Shown piece by piece: positions 34,820 to 46,284 of a stretch of 64,000 bases of DNA. Location: positions 868,001 through 932,000 of the forward strand of contig NZ_JBFEFG010000280.1 of the NCBI RefSeq assembly GCF_040718835.1. The letters are read 5' to 3'. The DNA is from Bremerella sp. JC817 (GTDB taxonomy: Bacteria; Planctomycetota; Planctomycetia; Pirellulales; Pirellulaceae). The notes below the pieces were generated by a model, which was not told the DNA's origin, did no database searches, and saw only the letters and a list, made by a program, of their open reading frames with translations. The position numbers and the translations under genes are program-made. Position 1 is the stretch's first letter, and every line of letters starts with the position of its first letter.

Positions 34820-37243
34820 ATGAAACGCTTCCAGGCCCTCGGTTTGGCTCTCTTGGTCGTCTCGCTGTTTGCAGCAAAGGTCTCTTTCGGGGCCGACCCT
34901 AACCTGCAGCGGTTTGACCCCCCAGGCTTCCAACGCGGAACCGAACTCGAAGTCGTCTTGCGCGGCGATCGCATCGCCGACGCCCAGGACTTGTTGTTCT
35001 ACGAATCGGGCATCGAGATGAAATCGATGACCGTCGAGAACGACAAGACCGCGAAGGTTACCCTCGCGATCAAGCCGGAGTGCCGCCTCGGCCAGCACGC
35101 TTGCCGCCTACGAACCGCTTCCGGTCTCAGCGACGTCTGCTTGTTCTACGTCGGGGCGATGCCTGAGGTGGAAGAGAAAGAACCGAACAACGACTTTAAA
35201 GAGCCCCAGGCGGTCGCCATGAACAGCACCGTCAACGGGATCGTCCAGAACGAAGACGTCGACTACTTCGTCGTGGAAGCGAAGAAGGGTGAACGCATCA
35301 CCGCCGAGCTGACCGGTCTGCGTCTCGGTCGTACGTTTTTCGATCCTTACGTCGCCATCCTTAACGAGCAGCGTTTTGAACTCGCCAAGAGCGACGACGA
35401 ACCCCTCGTTTACCAAGACTGCATTTGCTCGATGCTCGCACCGGAAGATGGCAAGTACATCATCCAGGTTCGCGAAAGCAGCTACGGCGGCAACGGCAAC
35501 TGCGCTTATCGCTTAAGCATCGGTAACTTCCCACGTCCGCTCGGTATCTTTCCTACGGGCGGCAAGCCTGGCGAAGAAATCGAAGTGACTTGGCTGGGCG
35601 ATCCATCCGGAACGCAAACCGCCAAGGTGAAGCTGCCCGAAGAAGAAGGTGAGTTCCTCTATTATCCAGAAGATCAGTACGGCATCGCACCATCGCCGAA
35701 TCGTTTGCTTGTCTCAAGCTTGCCGACCGCGGTCGAAGCCGAACCCAACAACGAACGCAAAGATGCCACGCCGATGGAAGGCCCTGGCGTTGCCAGTGGT
35801 GTGATCGGTGAAAAGGGTGACGAAGACTTCTTCAAGTTCATGGCCAAGAAGGGGCAGGATTACGAGATCCGCGTCTACGCTCGCGAAACCCTTCGCTCGT
35901 ACTTGGATCCAGTGGTCGACGTCTATCGCATGACCAACGGTCAACGACTGCAAGGCAACGACGACTCGAACGGCAACATCGACAGCTACCTGACTGTGAA
36001 GGCTCCGGAAGACGAAGAACTGGTGATCCGCGTTCGCGATCACCTCGGTACCGGCGGTCCTTTGAGCGTCTATCGCATCGAAGTCACCCAGAAGACTCCG
36101 AAGCTGACCGTCGAGATTCCAGAAGTTCAGCAGTACGTGGCTCGCACGATCAGCGTTCCTCAAGACAACTACATGGCGATCCTGGTTTCGGCCCGTCGCG
36201 AAAACTTCGGTAGCGAACTCGCGTTCAGCTTCGACGACATTCCCGAAGGGGTCGAAGTGATCACCTTCCCAATGGCGGAAAACACCAACGTGTTACCAGT
36301 CATGCTGAAGGCCAAGCCCGATGCCAAGTTGGCTGGCAAACTGGTTGATGTCGTCGCTAAGCCAACCAAAGAAGAACTGAAGCTGGAAGGTCACGTCCGG
36401 CAGCGAACCATGCTCGTTCGCGGCCAGAATGCCCGGGACATGTGGGGCCACGATGCCCAGCACATGGCAGTCGCCGTCACCGAGAAGGTGCCTTACAAGC
36501 TGGAAATCGTCCAGCCAAAAGTACCCGTCGTTCGTGACGGTAGCATGCAGTTGAAAGTGGTCGCCACTCGTGAAGAAGGTTTCGATAGCGAGATCCGTCT
36601 GCGACTTCTGAACGACCCACCCGGCATCGGTGCTTCCCGTTCGATCAAGATCGAAAAGGGGCAAACTGAAGCCACGATTCCAGTGACCGCCAATGGTGGT
36701 GCGCAGATCGGGACGCACAAGATCTGCGTGCTGGGAAGTGCCCCGCACAAGGCAGGCAACGTCGAAGTGTCGACTCCATTTGCCGACCTGGAAGTTGCCG
36801 ACCGTGTCGTTGATATGGCTTTCAACAAGGCGGCCTGCGAACAGGGTCAGGAAACCAAGATCATCGTCGGCTTGACCCCGAAGCGTGAGTTCCCTGGCGA
36901 GGCGACCGTGCAGCTGTTGGGTCTGCCAGCCGGTGTCACCGCCGAGCCGATTAAGGTCAACAAAGACGCAACCGAAGCGGTCTTCGATGTGAAGGTTGCC
37001 AAGGATGCCAAAGACGGAAAGCATGCTTCGATTGTGGCACGCATCACCGTGACCGAAAACGAAGAGCCAATCATTCAGACCAACGGCAACATCGAACTTC
37101 GCGTCGACAAGCCGCTGCCACCGAAAGTTGCAACCGCCAAGCCAAAAGATGAAGGCAAGAAGGCTGAGGCTCCCAAGCCGAAACCAGAACGTCCACTGAC
37201 TCGTTTGGAACAGTTGCGTCTGGCCAAAGAGCAAGGCGAATAG
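34820..37243 (+). CDS. Secreted PPC-domain (pre-peptidase C-terminal) multidomain protein
   Basis: An 807-residue secreted protein. The start ATG 34820 is set by the signal peptide MKRFQALGLALLVVSLFAAKVSFG; an open frame upstream is not credible coding. Two PPC-type beta-sandwich domains are marked by their EPNN motifs (EEKEPNNDFKEPQA near residue 120 and VEAEPNNERKDATP near 305), each followed by the characteristic DVDYF/DEDFF and YxxxVR segments. Before and after them are further beta-rich Ig-like segments. The C-terminus is Lys/Pro/Glu-rich. PPC domains usually aid secretion or substrate binding and are common in planctomycete surface proteins. The gene lies between DUF1501 and DUF1549/DUF1553 genes in the same orientation, suggesting a structural or recognition partner. 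Confidence 0.88.
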   Translation: MKRFQALGLALLVVSLFAAKVSFGADPNLQRFDPPGFQRGTELEVVLRGDRIADAQDLLFYESGIEMKSMTVENDKTAKVTLAIKPECRLGQHACRLRTASGLSDVCLFYVGAMPEVEEKEPNNDFKEPQAVAMNSTVNGIVQNEDVDYFVVEAKKGERITAELTGLRLGRTFFDPYVAILNEQRFELAKSDDEPLVYQDCICSMLAPEDGKYIIQVRESSYGGNGNCAYRLSIGNFPRPLGIFPTGGKPGEEIEVTWLGDPSGTQTAKVKLPEEEGEFLYYPEDQYGIAPSPNRLLVSSLPTAVEAEPNNERKDATPMEGPGVASGVIGEKGDEDFFKFMAKKGQDYEIRVYARETLRSYLDPVVDVYRMTNGQRLQGNDDSNGNIDSYLTVKAPEDEELVIRVRDHLGTGGPLSVYRIEVTQKTPKLTVEIPEVQQYVARTISVPQDNYMAILVSARRENFGSELAFSFDDIPEGVEVITFPMAENTNVLPVMLKAKPDAKLAGKLVDVVAKPTKEELKLEGHVRQRTMLVRGQNARDMWGHDAQHMAVAVTEKVPYKLEIVQPKVPVVRDGSMQLKVVATREEGFDSEIRLRLLNDPPGIGASRSIKIEKGQTEATIPVTANGGAQIGTHKICVLGSAPHKAGNVEVSTPFADLEVADRVVDMAFNKAACEQGQETKIIVGLTPKREFPGEATVQLLGLPAGVTAEPIKVNKDATEAVFDVKVAKDAKDGKHASIVARITVTENEEPIIQTNGNIELRVDKPLPPKVATAKPKDEGKKAEAPKPKPERPLTRLEQLRLAKEQGE

Positions 37244-37325
37244 TCGTTTCCCTGCTACCTTCCCCGCCACACTTAGATTTCATCCCCCCTCAGGATACAC
37301 GGCGAAAGCCGAAGGAGAGCCACCC

Positions 37326-39758
<2,433 letters not shown>

Positions 39759-39933
39759 CCAGGCCCGCTAATTTCGGCCTGATCGGCAGAAGTGGCCTAG
39801 GATTGATTAACGCCCGAGCGTGTGTCCAACGACGCATCCTTCGGGCAGACATCCCAGGCCTGCGGCGGTTTCCGCCACGCTGCCTTGCGACCCACCTTTG
39901 TTTGCCTGCCTTTTTTCGCACAGAGATTGAGCG

Positions 39934-42720
39934 ATGCGCTATACCCTCTCATTTCTGGTTCTGTTCGGTTTGACTACGGTCGCCGTCGCTGACGACGCCA
40001 AACCGGCCGGCGATGTCGAGAAGATCACCTACGACGATCACGTCCGGGCCATCTTCCGCGAGCACTGCTTCACCTGTCACAACCAGAACGACGCCAAAGG
40101 TGGTTTGAACCTCGAGAACTTCGGTGCGACCTTGGAAGGTGGTGCCGGTGGTGAAGTGGTCATCGCCCAGGATGTCGAGAGCTCGCGGTTGTTCGCGCTG
40201 ATCAGTGGTGCTGAAACGCCGAAGATGCCCCCGGGCCAGGATCTGATCGCCCAGGAAAAGCAAGACATCATCAAGAAGTGGATCGAGCTAGGAGCCCTGG
40301 AAAACAGTGGCTCGAAAGTAAAAGCCAAGAAGAAGAGCGGCCTGGCGATGAGCGGACCGGTGACCACCGGCAAGCCAGAAGGCCCTGCGGCAATGCCGGA
40401 AGGTCTGTGGAAAGCTCCGGTCATGGAACTGCAAAGCACCGGTGCGATCACCGCGATGGCGCACAGCCCATGGGCTCCGCTGGTGGCCATTGCCGGTCAA
40501 AAGCAAATCGCTCTCTACAACACCGACACGTTGAAGTTGCTCGGCGTGATTCCTTATCCACAAGGGGTCCCTTACATCCTCCGCTTTAGCCGCAACGGCG
40601 AAGTGCTGATGGCTGGTGGTGGCCGAGGTGGTTACTCGGGTAGCGTGACGTTGTTCAACGTCCGCACCGGCAAGCCGCTGGTGACGGTGGGTGACGAATA
40701 CGATGTCGTGCTGGCGGCTGATGTCAGCCCTGATCTTTCGCGCGTGGCCCTTGGTGGGCCGCAACGTTTGCTCCGGATTTACTCGACCGACGACGGTTCG
40801 CTGCTGCACGAAGTCAAAAAGCATACCGACTGGGTGACCACCATCGCTTACAGTCCAGATGGCGTGCTGCTCGCCTCGGGCGACCGCTCGAATGGCTTGT
40901 TCGTCTGGGAAGCCGATACGGCACGCGAGTACCTCAACCTGCAGGGCCACAAAGAAGCGATCAACTCGGTGAGCTGGCAGCCTGACTCGAACGTCTTGGC
41001 CTCGGCCAGCACCGACGGGACCGTCAAGTTGTGGGAAATGGTCGAAGGGAAGAACATCAAGTCGTTCAACGCCCATGGTGGCGGTGCCGAGTGGGTCAGT
41101 TACACGCACGACGGCCGCATGGTCACGGCAGGTCGCGATAAGGTGGCCAAGGTCTGGGCTGGCGACGGCAAAGAACTCGCCAAGACCGCTGGCTTCGGCG
41201 ACTTGACCCTGCGTGCTTGTTTCAATTACGACAGCACCAAGATTGTGGTCGGCGACTGGACCGGAGAGATCCGCGTCTATCAGGTTGAAGGCATGCAAGA
41301 GCTGGGCAAGCTGAAAGCCGTCACGCCAACCTACGACCAGATGATCGCCAGTCTCCAGTCCGAAATTGGCACGCTGGATAAAGCGGCTGCCGATCAGGGT
41401 GGTGCCGCGGCTGCAGCCAAGCAGGCCTGGGACAATCATCTGGCCGCGATCGAGAACACCAAGAAGGCCAGCGCCGACGCGAAGACCGCCATGGATGCCG
41501 CTAACGCCAAAGTGGAAGAACTGAAGAAGGCGATTGCTCAATCGGAAGCAACCCAAAAGCAAAAAGAACAAGAAGCCGCAGCGAAAGATGCCGACGCCAA
41601 GAACTGGGCCGGTGAAATCGCCAAGGCAGAACAGTCCTTGAACCAGATCAACGCCAAGCTTGCCGACTACGGCAAGAAGGTTCAGGACAAGACGAACGCA
41701 CTCAACAGCGCGAAGGGTGCTCAGGCCGAGCATCAGAAGCAGTTGGAAGATCTGAAGAAGCAGCTTGCCGCTCAACAGCAAGCTCACGAAGCAGCCCAGA
41801 AGAAAGTGGCTGACCTCGACGCCAAGATCGCCGAAGCCGTTAAACAAAAGGAAACGACTCCCGACGATCAGAAAGAATCGAAGCAGAAGGAAATCGATTC
41901 GCTGACGCAGGAAAAGATGGCCGCTCAGGGTGAAGTCGACAAGCTGGCCGCCGAAGTGAAGAAGTCGACCGATGCGGTTGGTGGTAAAGACGCCGAGTTG
42001 AAGAAAGATGCCGAAGCGATCGCTGCTGCCGACGCCGAGGTCAAGAAGCTGCAAGCCGAAGCAGGCAAGGCCAACGAAGAGAAGGCTGCTGCTGAAAAGA
42101 GCATCGCTTCCGCGAAGCAGAACAAGCAAACCGCCGACACCCAGCTTGCTTCGGCGAAGGGTGAAATCGAAGCGGCCAAGAAAGCGAAGGATGACGCATC
42201 CAAGGAGATGGGCAGTCAGCAGAACCTGGCCAAGAGGTATGGCGACGAGATCAACAAGCATGCCGAGCAGCTGAAGAAGCTGGAAGAAGGCAAGCCGAAC
42301 GTCGAGAAGGACATGAACGACAAGGCTGCTGCTGCAAAGGCTGCTGCCGAACGTGCCGCTGCCGCCAAGCAGGACCTGGAAGCTTTGAAGAAGGAGAAGG
42401 CTGATTTCGCGGCCTTCCCTGCCAAGCTGCAAGCAGAACAGGCCGCCATGCTGACCGGCATTCAAACCAAGGAACAAGCCATGGCAGAAGCCGCGGCTCA
42501 GATGGCCGAACTGGAAAAGCAGATGGAAGCCAAGCTGGCGGAAATCGCAAAGCTGCAAGCTCAGCTCGACAAGACCATGGAAGAGAAGTCGGCTGTTTAC
42601 GCCAAGCTGCGTGACTCGAAGCAGAAGGTGGAAGCAGGTTCGGAAGAGATGGCCACCGCCCAGGCCAAGCTGCAAGATCTCAAACGCCAGCAGGAAATGC
42701 TGCAGAACGTTTATCAATAA
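39934..42720 (+). CDS. PSCyt1 cytochrome-WD40-coiled-coil protein
   Basis: A 928-residue secreted protein. ATG 39934 opens the signal peptide MRYTLSFLVLFGLTTVAVA. A PSCyt1 cytochrome segment follows with EHCFTCHNQNDAKGGLNLEN (C45, C48, H49). Residues ~160-455 form about seven WD40 blades (DWVTTIAYSPDGVLLASGDR, INSVSWQPDSNVLASASTDG, VKLWE, AKVWAGDGKELAK). The remaining ~470 residues are a very long Ala/Lys/Glu/Gln-rich coiled coil starting near TYDQMIASLQSEIGTLDKAA and running to the C-terminus. The chain therefore joins a redox site, a propeller platform and a rod. It ends the co-oriented cluster and is followed by a strong terminator. Its function is unknown; the layout suggests an envelope-spanning or surface structural redox protein. 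Confidence 0.92.
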   Translation: MRYTLSFLVLFGLTTVAVADDAKPAGDVEKITYDDHVRAIFREHCFTCHNQNDAKGGLNLENFGATLEGGAGGEVVIAQDVESSRLFALISGAETPKMPPGQDLIAQEKQDIIKKWIELGALENSGSKVKAKKKSGLAMSGPVTTGKPEGPAAMPEGLWKAPVMELQSTGAITAMAHSPWAPLVAIAGQKQIALYNTDTLKLLGVIPYPQGVPYILRFSRNGEVLMAGGGRGGYSGSVTLFNVRTGKPLVTVGDEYDVVLAADVSPDLSRVALGGPQRLLRIYSTDDGSLLHEVKKHTDWVTTIAYSPDGVLLASGDRSNGLFVWEADTAREYLNLQGHKEAINSVSWQPDSNVLASASTDGTVKLWEMVEGKNIKSFNAHGGGAEWVSYTHDGRMVTAGRDKVAKVWAGDGKELAKTAGFGDLTLRACFNYDSTKIVVGDWTGEIRVYQVEGMQELGKLKAVTPTYDQMIASLQSEIGTLDKAAADQGGAAAAAKQAWDNHLAAIENTKKASADAKTAMDAANAKVEELKKAIAQSEATQKQKEQEAAAKDADAKNWAGEIAKAEQSLNQINAKLADYGKKVQDKTNALNSAKGAQAEHQKQLEDLKKQLAAQQQAHEAAQKKVADLDAKIAEAVKQKETTPDDQKESKQKEIDSLTQEKMAAQGEVDKLAAEVKKSTDAVGGKDAELKKDAEAIAAADAEVKKLQAEAGKANEEKAAAEKSIASAKQNKQTADTQLASAKGEIEAAKKAKDDASKEMGSQQNLAKRYGDEINKHAEQLKKLEEGKPNVEKDMNDKAAAAKAAAERAAAAKQDLEALKKEKADFAAFPAKLQAEQAAMLTGIQTKEQAMAEAAAQMAELEKQMEAKLAEIAKLQAQLDKTMEEKSAVYAKLRDSKQKVEAGSEEMATAQAKLQDLKRQQEMLQNVYQ

Positions 42721-42750
42721 AAGGGCATTGGCAAACTATCGCCAAAAAGA

Positions 42751-42786
42751 AAGGGACGACCCGCACGGCAGGTCGTCCCTTTTTTG
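42751..42786 (+). terminator. Rho-independent terminator ending the DUF1501-cytochrome cluster
   Basis: AAGGGACGACC (42751-42761) pairs perfectly with GGTCGTCCCTT (42771-42781), followed by a run of T residues. It lies 30 bp past the stop of the WD40 gene and just outside the convergent cysK gene, for which it may also serve. Confidence 0.92.
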
Positions 42787-42807
42787 TGTCTTGATGAGCG
42801 GTAAAGA

Positions 42808-43749
42808 CTAGCCTTCCAGGCCACCGAACAGCGGCGTCGACAGATAACGTTCGCCCAGGCTGCACAGGATCACCGCGATTCGCTTACCCTTCATTTCAGG
42901 CCGAGCGGCAACTTGCTTCGCGGCCCAAATGGCGGCACCACTGCTGATACCAGCGACCAGGCCTTCTTCCTTGGCCAGCAAGCGGCCATATTCAAAGGCG
43001 TCTTCGTCATCGACCTGAATGACTTCGTCGATCAGCGACGTGTCGAGGTTGCCAGGGATGAAGCCGGCACCGATGCCTTGGATGCGATGCTTGCCAGGCT
43101 GACCACCACTGATCACGGGCGAGTTCTTGGGTTCGACAGCAATCGCTTTGAAGTTCGGGTTCTTCGACTTCAAGAAGCGAGTGGAGCCAGTGATCGTTCC
43201 GCCGGTCCCGACGCCAGAGATCAGGACATCGACTTTGCCTTCCATGTCTTCCCAGATTTCTGGGCCGGTGGTGGCTTCGTGAATCGCTGGGTTGGCTGGG
43301 TTATCGAACTGACCTGGCATCCAGCCGTTCTCTTCCTTTTCGACCATCTGGGCAGCCGTGTTGATGGCGCCCTTCATGCCTTCCGCGGCTGGGGTCAGAA
43401 CGAGGTTTGCACCCATCGCACGCAGTAAAGCGCGACGTTCCAACGACATCGATTCTGGCATGGTCAGGGTCAGCTTATAACCCTTCGCCGCACAGACGAA
43501 TGCCAAGGCGATGCCGGTGTTGCCCGAAGTTGGTTCGATGATGTGCGTGTCTTTGGTCACCACGCCACGCTTTTCGCCGTCGGCGATCATGGCGTAACCG
43601 ATGCGATCTTTGACGCTGTTCACTGGGTTGAACCACTCACACTTTGCGAAAACCTCGCCTCCGCCCTGGGGGATCAACCGATTGATATGTATCATCGGGG
43701 TATCGCCGATTGCGTGGCACGCGTCGTTAAAGGTCTTCATACGGGGCAT
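42808..43749 (-). CDS. cysK: Cysteine synthase A (O-acetylserine sulfhydrylase)
   Basis: A 313-residue PLP enzyme that makes cysteine from O-acetylserine and sulfide in the cytoplasm. Visible motifs: the PLP lysine in FNPVNSVKDR (K47), the substrate-binding loop EPTSGNTGIAL, and the phosphate-binding glycine loop ISGVGTGGTITG. The length is normal for CysK. ATG 43749 follows AAGGAAC; an ATG three codons later is also possible. It is divergent from the cupin gene at 43897. No serine acetyltransferase gene is in the window. A cystathionine-beta-synthase-type reading is unlikely because no C-terminal regulatory domain is present. Confidence 0.95.
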   Translation of the reverse strand: MPRMKTFNDACHAIGDTPMIHINRLIPQGGGEVFAKCEWFNPVNSVKDRIGYAMIADGEKRGVVTKDTHIIEPTSGNTGIALAFVCAAKGYKLTLTMPESMSLERRALLRAMGANLVLTPAAEGMKGAINTAAQMVEKEENGWMPGQFDNPANPAIHEATTGPEIWEDMEGKVDVLISGVGTGGTITGSTRFLKSKNPNFKAIAVEPKNSPVISGGQPGKHRIQGIGAGFIPGNLDTSLIDEVIQVDDEDAFEYGRLLAKEEGLVAGISSGAAIWAAKQVAARPEMKGKRIAVILCSLGERYLSTPLFGGLEG

Positions 43750-43896
43750 GATCGGTTCCTTCGTGATGTCCGTGAAAGTGCGAAGCTTAGGTGAAAATTT
43801 TCGCAAGTTAGCAATTGGCACGCAAATGTGTCAATGAAGATTCTCGCATAGCTTTCGCTGCTGTGCCAGAACACAACCGACAGGACTAAGGGGACT

Positions 43897-44262
43897 ATGG
43901 ACGTCGTCAATTTGAACGAGGCACCGCCGTTTACCACCAAAGATGGTTCCGAGATTCGCGAGCTGCTGGCCCATCGCAATTCGTGCATCCAGAAGCAAAG
44001 TCTGGCCGAAGCGCGGCTGCCGATCGGAGCGAGCACCACGGCCCACTATCACCCGAAAACGGAAGAGATCTATTACATAACGCATGGTGAAGGGCGGATG
44101 CAGATCGGCGACGAATTCCGCGAAGTGAAGGTCGGCGATGCGGTCGCGATCCCGCCAGGGCAGGTGCATCAAATCACCAATACTGGGACCGAAACGCTCC
44201 GCTTGCTCTGCTGCTGCGCACCGGCATACGAACACGACGACACCGTGCTGGTCGAATCCTAA
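43897..44262 (+). CDS. Small cupin-domain protein
   Basis: A 121-residue single-domain cupin. ATG 43897 follows AAGGGGAC. The metal-binding pattern is present: AHYHPKTEEIYYITHGEG (H50, H52, E56 or E57) and PPGQVHQITN (H91). The family includes dioxygenases, isomerases and metal or sugar binders, and sequence alone does not decide between them. An unusual CCC triplet (C105-C107) near the end could bind a metal or be redox-active. It is divergent from cysK and convergent with the CbiX-like gene, sharing 4 bp of overlapping stop codons. A link to sulfur or tetrapyrrole metabolism is only suggested by position. Confidence 0.9.
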   Translation: MDVVNLNEAPPFTTKDGSEIRELLAHRNSCIQKQSLAEARLPIGASTTAHYHPKTEEIYYITHGEGRMQIGDEFREVKVGDAVAIPPGQVHQITNTGTETLRLLCCCAPAYEHDDTVLVES

Positions 44263-44720
44263 GCCTGGCGAAACTGGCAACTGCTTTCCGGGGTGCAGAC
44301 ATCGCATCGCGGAGCGTCTTGCTGGCAATGGGCCAGGCAGGTGGCGATCCGCTGCTGCATGATTTCCGCCATCAGGGGATGCAGCCCCAGCGGCGCGGTC
44401 ACCAGGTGCTTTAGCCCAGGATAGTTCTGGGCGGCCTCTTGGGCGAGGCGCGGAATGTCTTCATGCCAATGCCGACCGGGCGAGAGAAAGTAAGGATGGA
44501 CGACAATCGTCTCGGCTCCTTGCTCCACGCATTTCTGGAAGGCCGCGGCAATCGAAGGCTCGGCCAGCTCCATATGGGCAGGCTCCACAATCGCATAACC
44601 GCTCGACTGACGAAACAGCTCGACCACCTGCAGCAGGAGTTCATTGCTTTCGGCCCGCCGCGAACCATGATCGACGATAATGATGCCCAGTTTGTCCGAG
44701 CCTGATGTGGTTTGCTGCAT
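44259..44720 (-). CDS. CbiX-like sirohydrochlorin chelatase with a cysteine-rich tail
   Basis: A 153-residue small chelatase of the CbiX/SirB class, which inserts cobalt or iron into sirohydrochlorin. The family motifs are IIIVDHGSRRAES (H18) and VVHPYFLSPGRHWHEDIP (H75), the two metal-ligand regions. The short length fits a CbiX(S)-type homodimer. The C-terminal tail carries five cysteines (C128, C132, C139, C142, C148), with DAPRCDVCTPESSCQF, which is unusual for the minimal enzyme and could bind an iron-sulfur cluster or metal. The start ATG 44720 has no strong ribosome binding site. Being next to cysK and a cupin, it may provide sirohaem for sulfite reduction, but that gene is not visible. 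Confidence 0.88.
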   Translation of the reverse strand: MQQTTSGSDKLGIIIVDHGSRRAESNELLLQVVELFRQSSGYAIVEPAHMELAEPSIAAAFQKCVEQGAETIVVHPYFLSPGRHWHEDIPRLAQEAAQNYPGLKHLVTAPLGLHPLMAEIMQQRIATCLAHCQQDAPRCDVCTPESSCQFRQA

Positions 44721-44793
44721 CCGAGGAGCACTTCCTGATGAAGAGTAATAGGGCCTAATTGTTCGCTAGGAAGCTAACGACTAAGTTGGGGCG

Positions 44794-46284
44794 ATGAATC
44801 TCACGCAAGTTATTACGATTGTAAGCATAACGGCCGCGGTTTTCACCGTGATGGGAATTGGCGGCGTTGCTCGTTCGCTGCAGTGGCTCTCACGTGAAGC
44901 GGACGCAGGTCTGCTGAAACTTGGTATTCGTATCTTGATGCCGTGTTTCATTTTCGTGAAGGTGGTCGGCAATCCCGCCTTCGAAACGGCAGCCAATGTT
45001 TATCTGCCTCCGGTCTGGGGCTTTCTGGCGGTCGCCTTGGGATGCTTCGTCGCGTACTTTTACGCCCGAGGAAGCGGGGCGAGGCTTGGCTTCGATACTC
45101 CGGACAAGATTCACTCGTTCGCCGTTTGTATCGGCATCTTCAACTACGGGTTCATTCCGATACCGCTGATCCAAGAGATCTTCGGAGAACGGGCCCTGGG
45201 GGTGCTGTTTCTGCATAACGTCGGCGTCGAGTTGGGCATCTGGACGATCGGTGTTAGCCTGGCCAGTGGTGGTCTGACGAAGGGGTGGTGGAAAAATGTC
45301 CTGAACCCACCGAGCGTGACGATCGTGATTTCGTTGTTGATCAACGAAATGGGATGGGCCGATATGGTGCCCACTTTCATCACCCAGATCACCAGCATTT
45401 TGTCGGCCGGAGCAATTCCGCTGATGATGCTTTTGATCGGGGCGACGTTCTACGATCAGATCTTCCACGCGAAAGTCGAAGCCGATGCCAGCAGTGCCTG
45501 GCCAACCTATATTTCAGCCGTCATGTTGCGACTGGCGTTCCTGCCATTCTTGTTTTTGCTGGCGGCGATCTACCTGCCGGTTTCGCTGGAACTGAAGCAA
45601 GTGGCCGCAATTCAAGCAGCGATGCCGGCGGCCGTGTTTCCGGTAGTGCTGACCAAGCATTACGGAGGGGATGCCCGAACCGCTTTGCGGGTGGTGATTG
45701 CCTCGACGGTGGTAGGATTTGTTACAATTCCTATCTGGATCTCAACGGGCATTGCGTGGCTCGGACTCGAGACCACAGTGCTTCAGCAAACTCCGGAGGA
45801 GATAATCGTGGCACCGCAGCTAGAGCCGGTCGAAGCGATGAAAATCGTCGGGATTTCGGTTCGGACCAATAACCGCAGTGAAATGAATCCCGAGACGGCG
45901 CAGATTCCACTGCTGTACGATAAGTACGATCAAGATCAGATCGATTCGTTAATCGTCGACCCTGTCTCGCCTGGCAAACGGATCGCCGTTTATGGCGACT
46001 ACGAGTCGGACCAGTCTGGCAAGTTCACCATCTTGCTGGGTAAGCAGATCGGCGCCGATGCCGATGTGCCCGAAGCTTTGGACAAGGTCCGCATTCATCG
46101 GGGCAACTATCTGCACTTCGTCGGAGAAGGGGAGATGCCCCAGGTCGTGCTCGAAACGTGGCAGAAGATCTGGCGCCACTTTGAAGAAGACTCGACCTAC
46201 AGTCGATCGTTCGAGGCTGACTTCGAGATCTATGACGAAGCCAGCCCGAACCGCGTCGATATCTTTATCGCTGTGGAGGAGTGA
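44794..46284 (+). CDS. AEC-family transporter fused to a GyrI/Cass2-like effector-binding domain
   Basis: A 496-residue protein joining two families in one uninterrupted frame. Residues 1-~330 form about ten membrane helices of the auxin efflux carrier (AEC) type, with PCFIFVKVVGNPAF, IFNYGFIPIPLI, the half-break region LLIGATFYDQIF and AAIQAAMPAAVFPVVLTKHY. Residues ~350-496 match the GyrI-like/Cass2 effector-binding fold: MKIVGISVRTNNR, RIAVYGDYESDQSGKFTILL and VLETWQKIWRHFEED, then DFEIYDEASPN. A GGAGGAG six bases upstream of an in-frame GTG (45808-45810, residue 339) could start a free 158-residue soluble form. The transporter may move an anionic metabolite and the tail may sense a small molecule. 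The last 20 bp overlap the convergent pyrE. Confidence 0.88.
   Translation: MNLTQVITIVSITAAVFTVMGIGGVARSLQWLSREADAGLLKLGIRILMPCFIFVKVVGNPAFETAANVYLPPVWGFLAVALGCFVAYFYARGSGARLGFDTPDKIHSFAVCIGIFNYGFIPIPLIQEIFGERALGVLFLHNVGVELGIWTIGVSLASGGLTKGWWKNVLNPPSVTIVISLLINEMGWADMVPTFITQITSILSAGAIPLMMLLIGATFYDQIFHAKVEADASSAWPTYISAVMLRLAFLPFLFLLAAIYLPVSLELKQVAAIQAAMPAAVFPVVLTKHYGGDARTALRVVIASTVVGFVTIPIWISTGIAWLGLETTVLQQTPEEIIVAPQLEPVEAMKIVGISVRTNNRSEMNPETAQIPLLYDKYDQDQIDSLIVDPVSPGKRIAVYGDYESDQSGKFTILLGKQIGADADVPEALDKVRIHRGNYLHFVGEGEMPQVVLETWQKIWRHFEEDSTYSRSFEADFEIYDEASPNRVDIFIAVEE
45795..45810 (+). promoter_or_regulatory. Internal ribosome binding site and GTG start inside the transporter gene
   Basis: GGAGGAG at 45795-45801 is followed after six bases by GTG at 45808-45810, in frame with the long gene and precisely at the domain boundary. 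It is the best-matched Shine-Dalgarno site in this neighbourhood, better than the one at the main start (GGGG only two bases before the ATG). Confidence 0.55.

Noticed and set aside
42300..42480. Possible tandem DNA repeats in the coiled-coil region (Ala/Lys/Glu rich).
   Set aside because: The repetition is in amino-acid composition; no exact DNA repeat unit could be followed over several copies.
40288..42717. 809-residue minus-strand frame opposite the WD40/coiled-coil gene.
   Set aside because: Leu/Phe-rich antisense of a Lys/Glu-rich coiled coil; such frames are expected when the sense strand uses AAG/GAA codons heavily.
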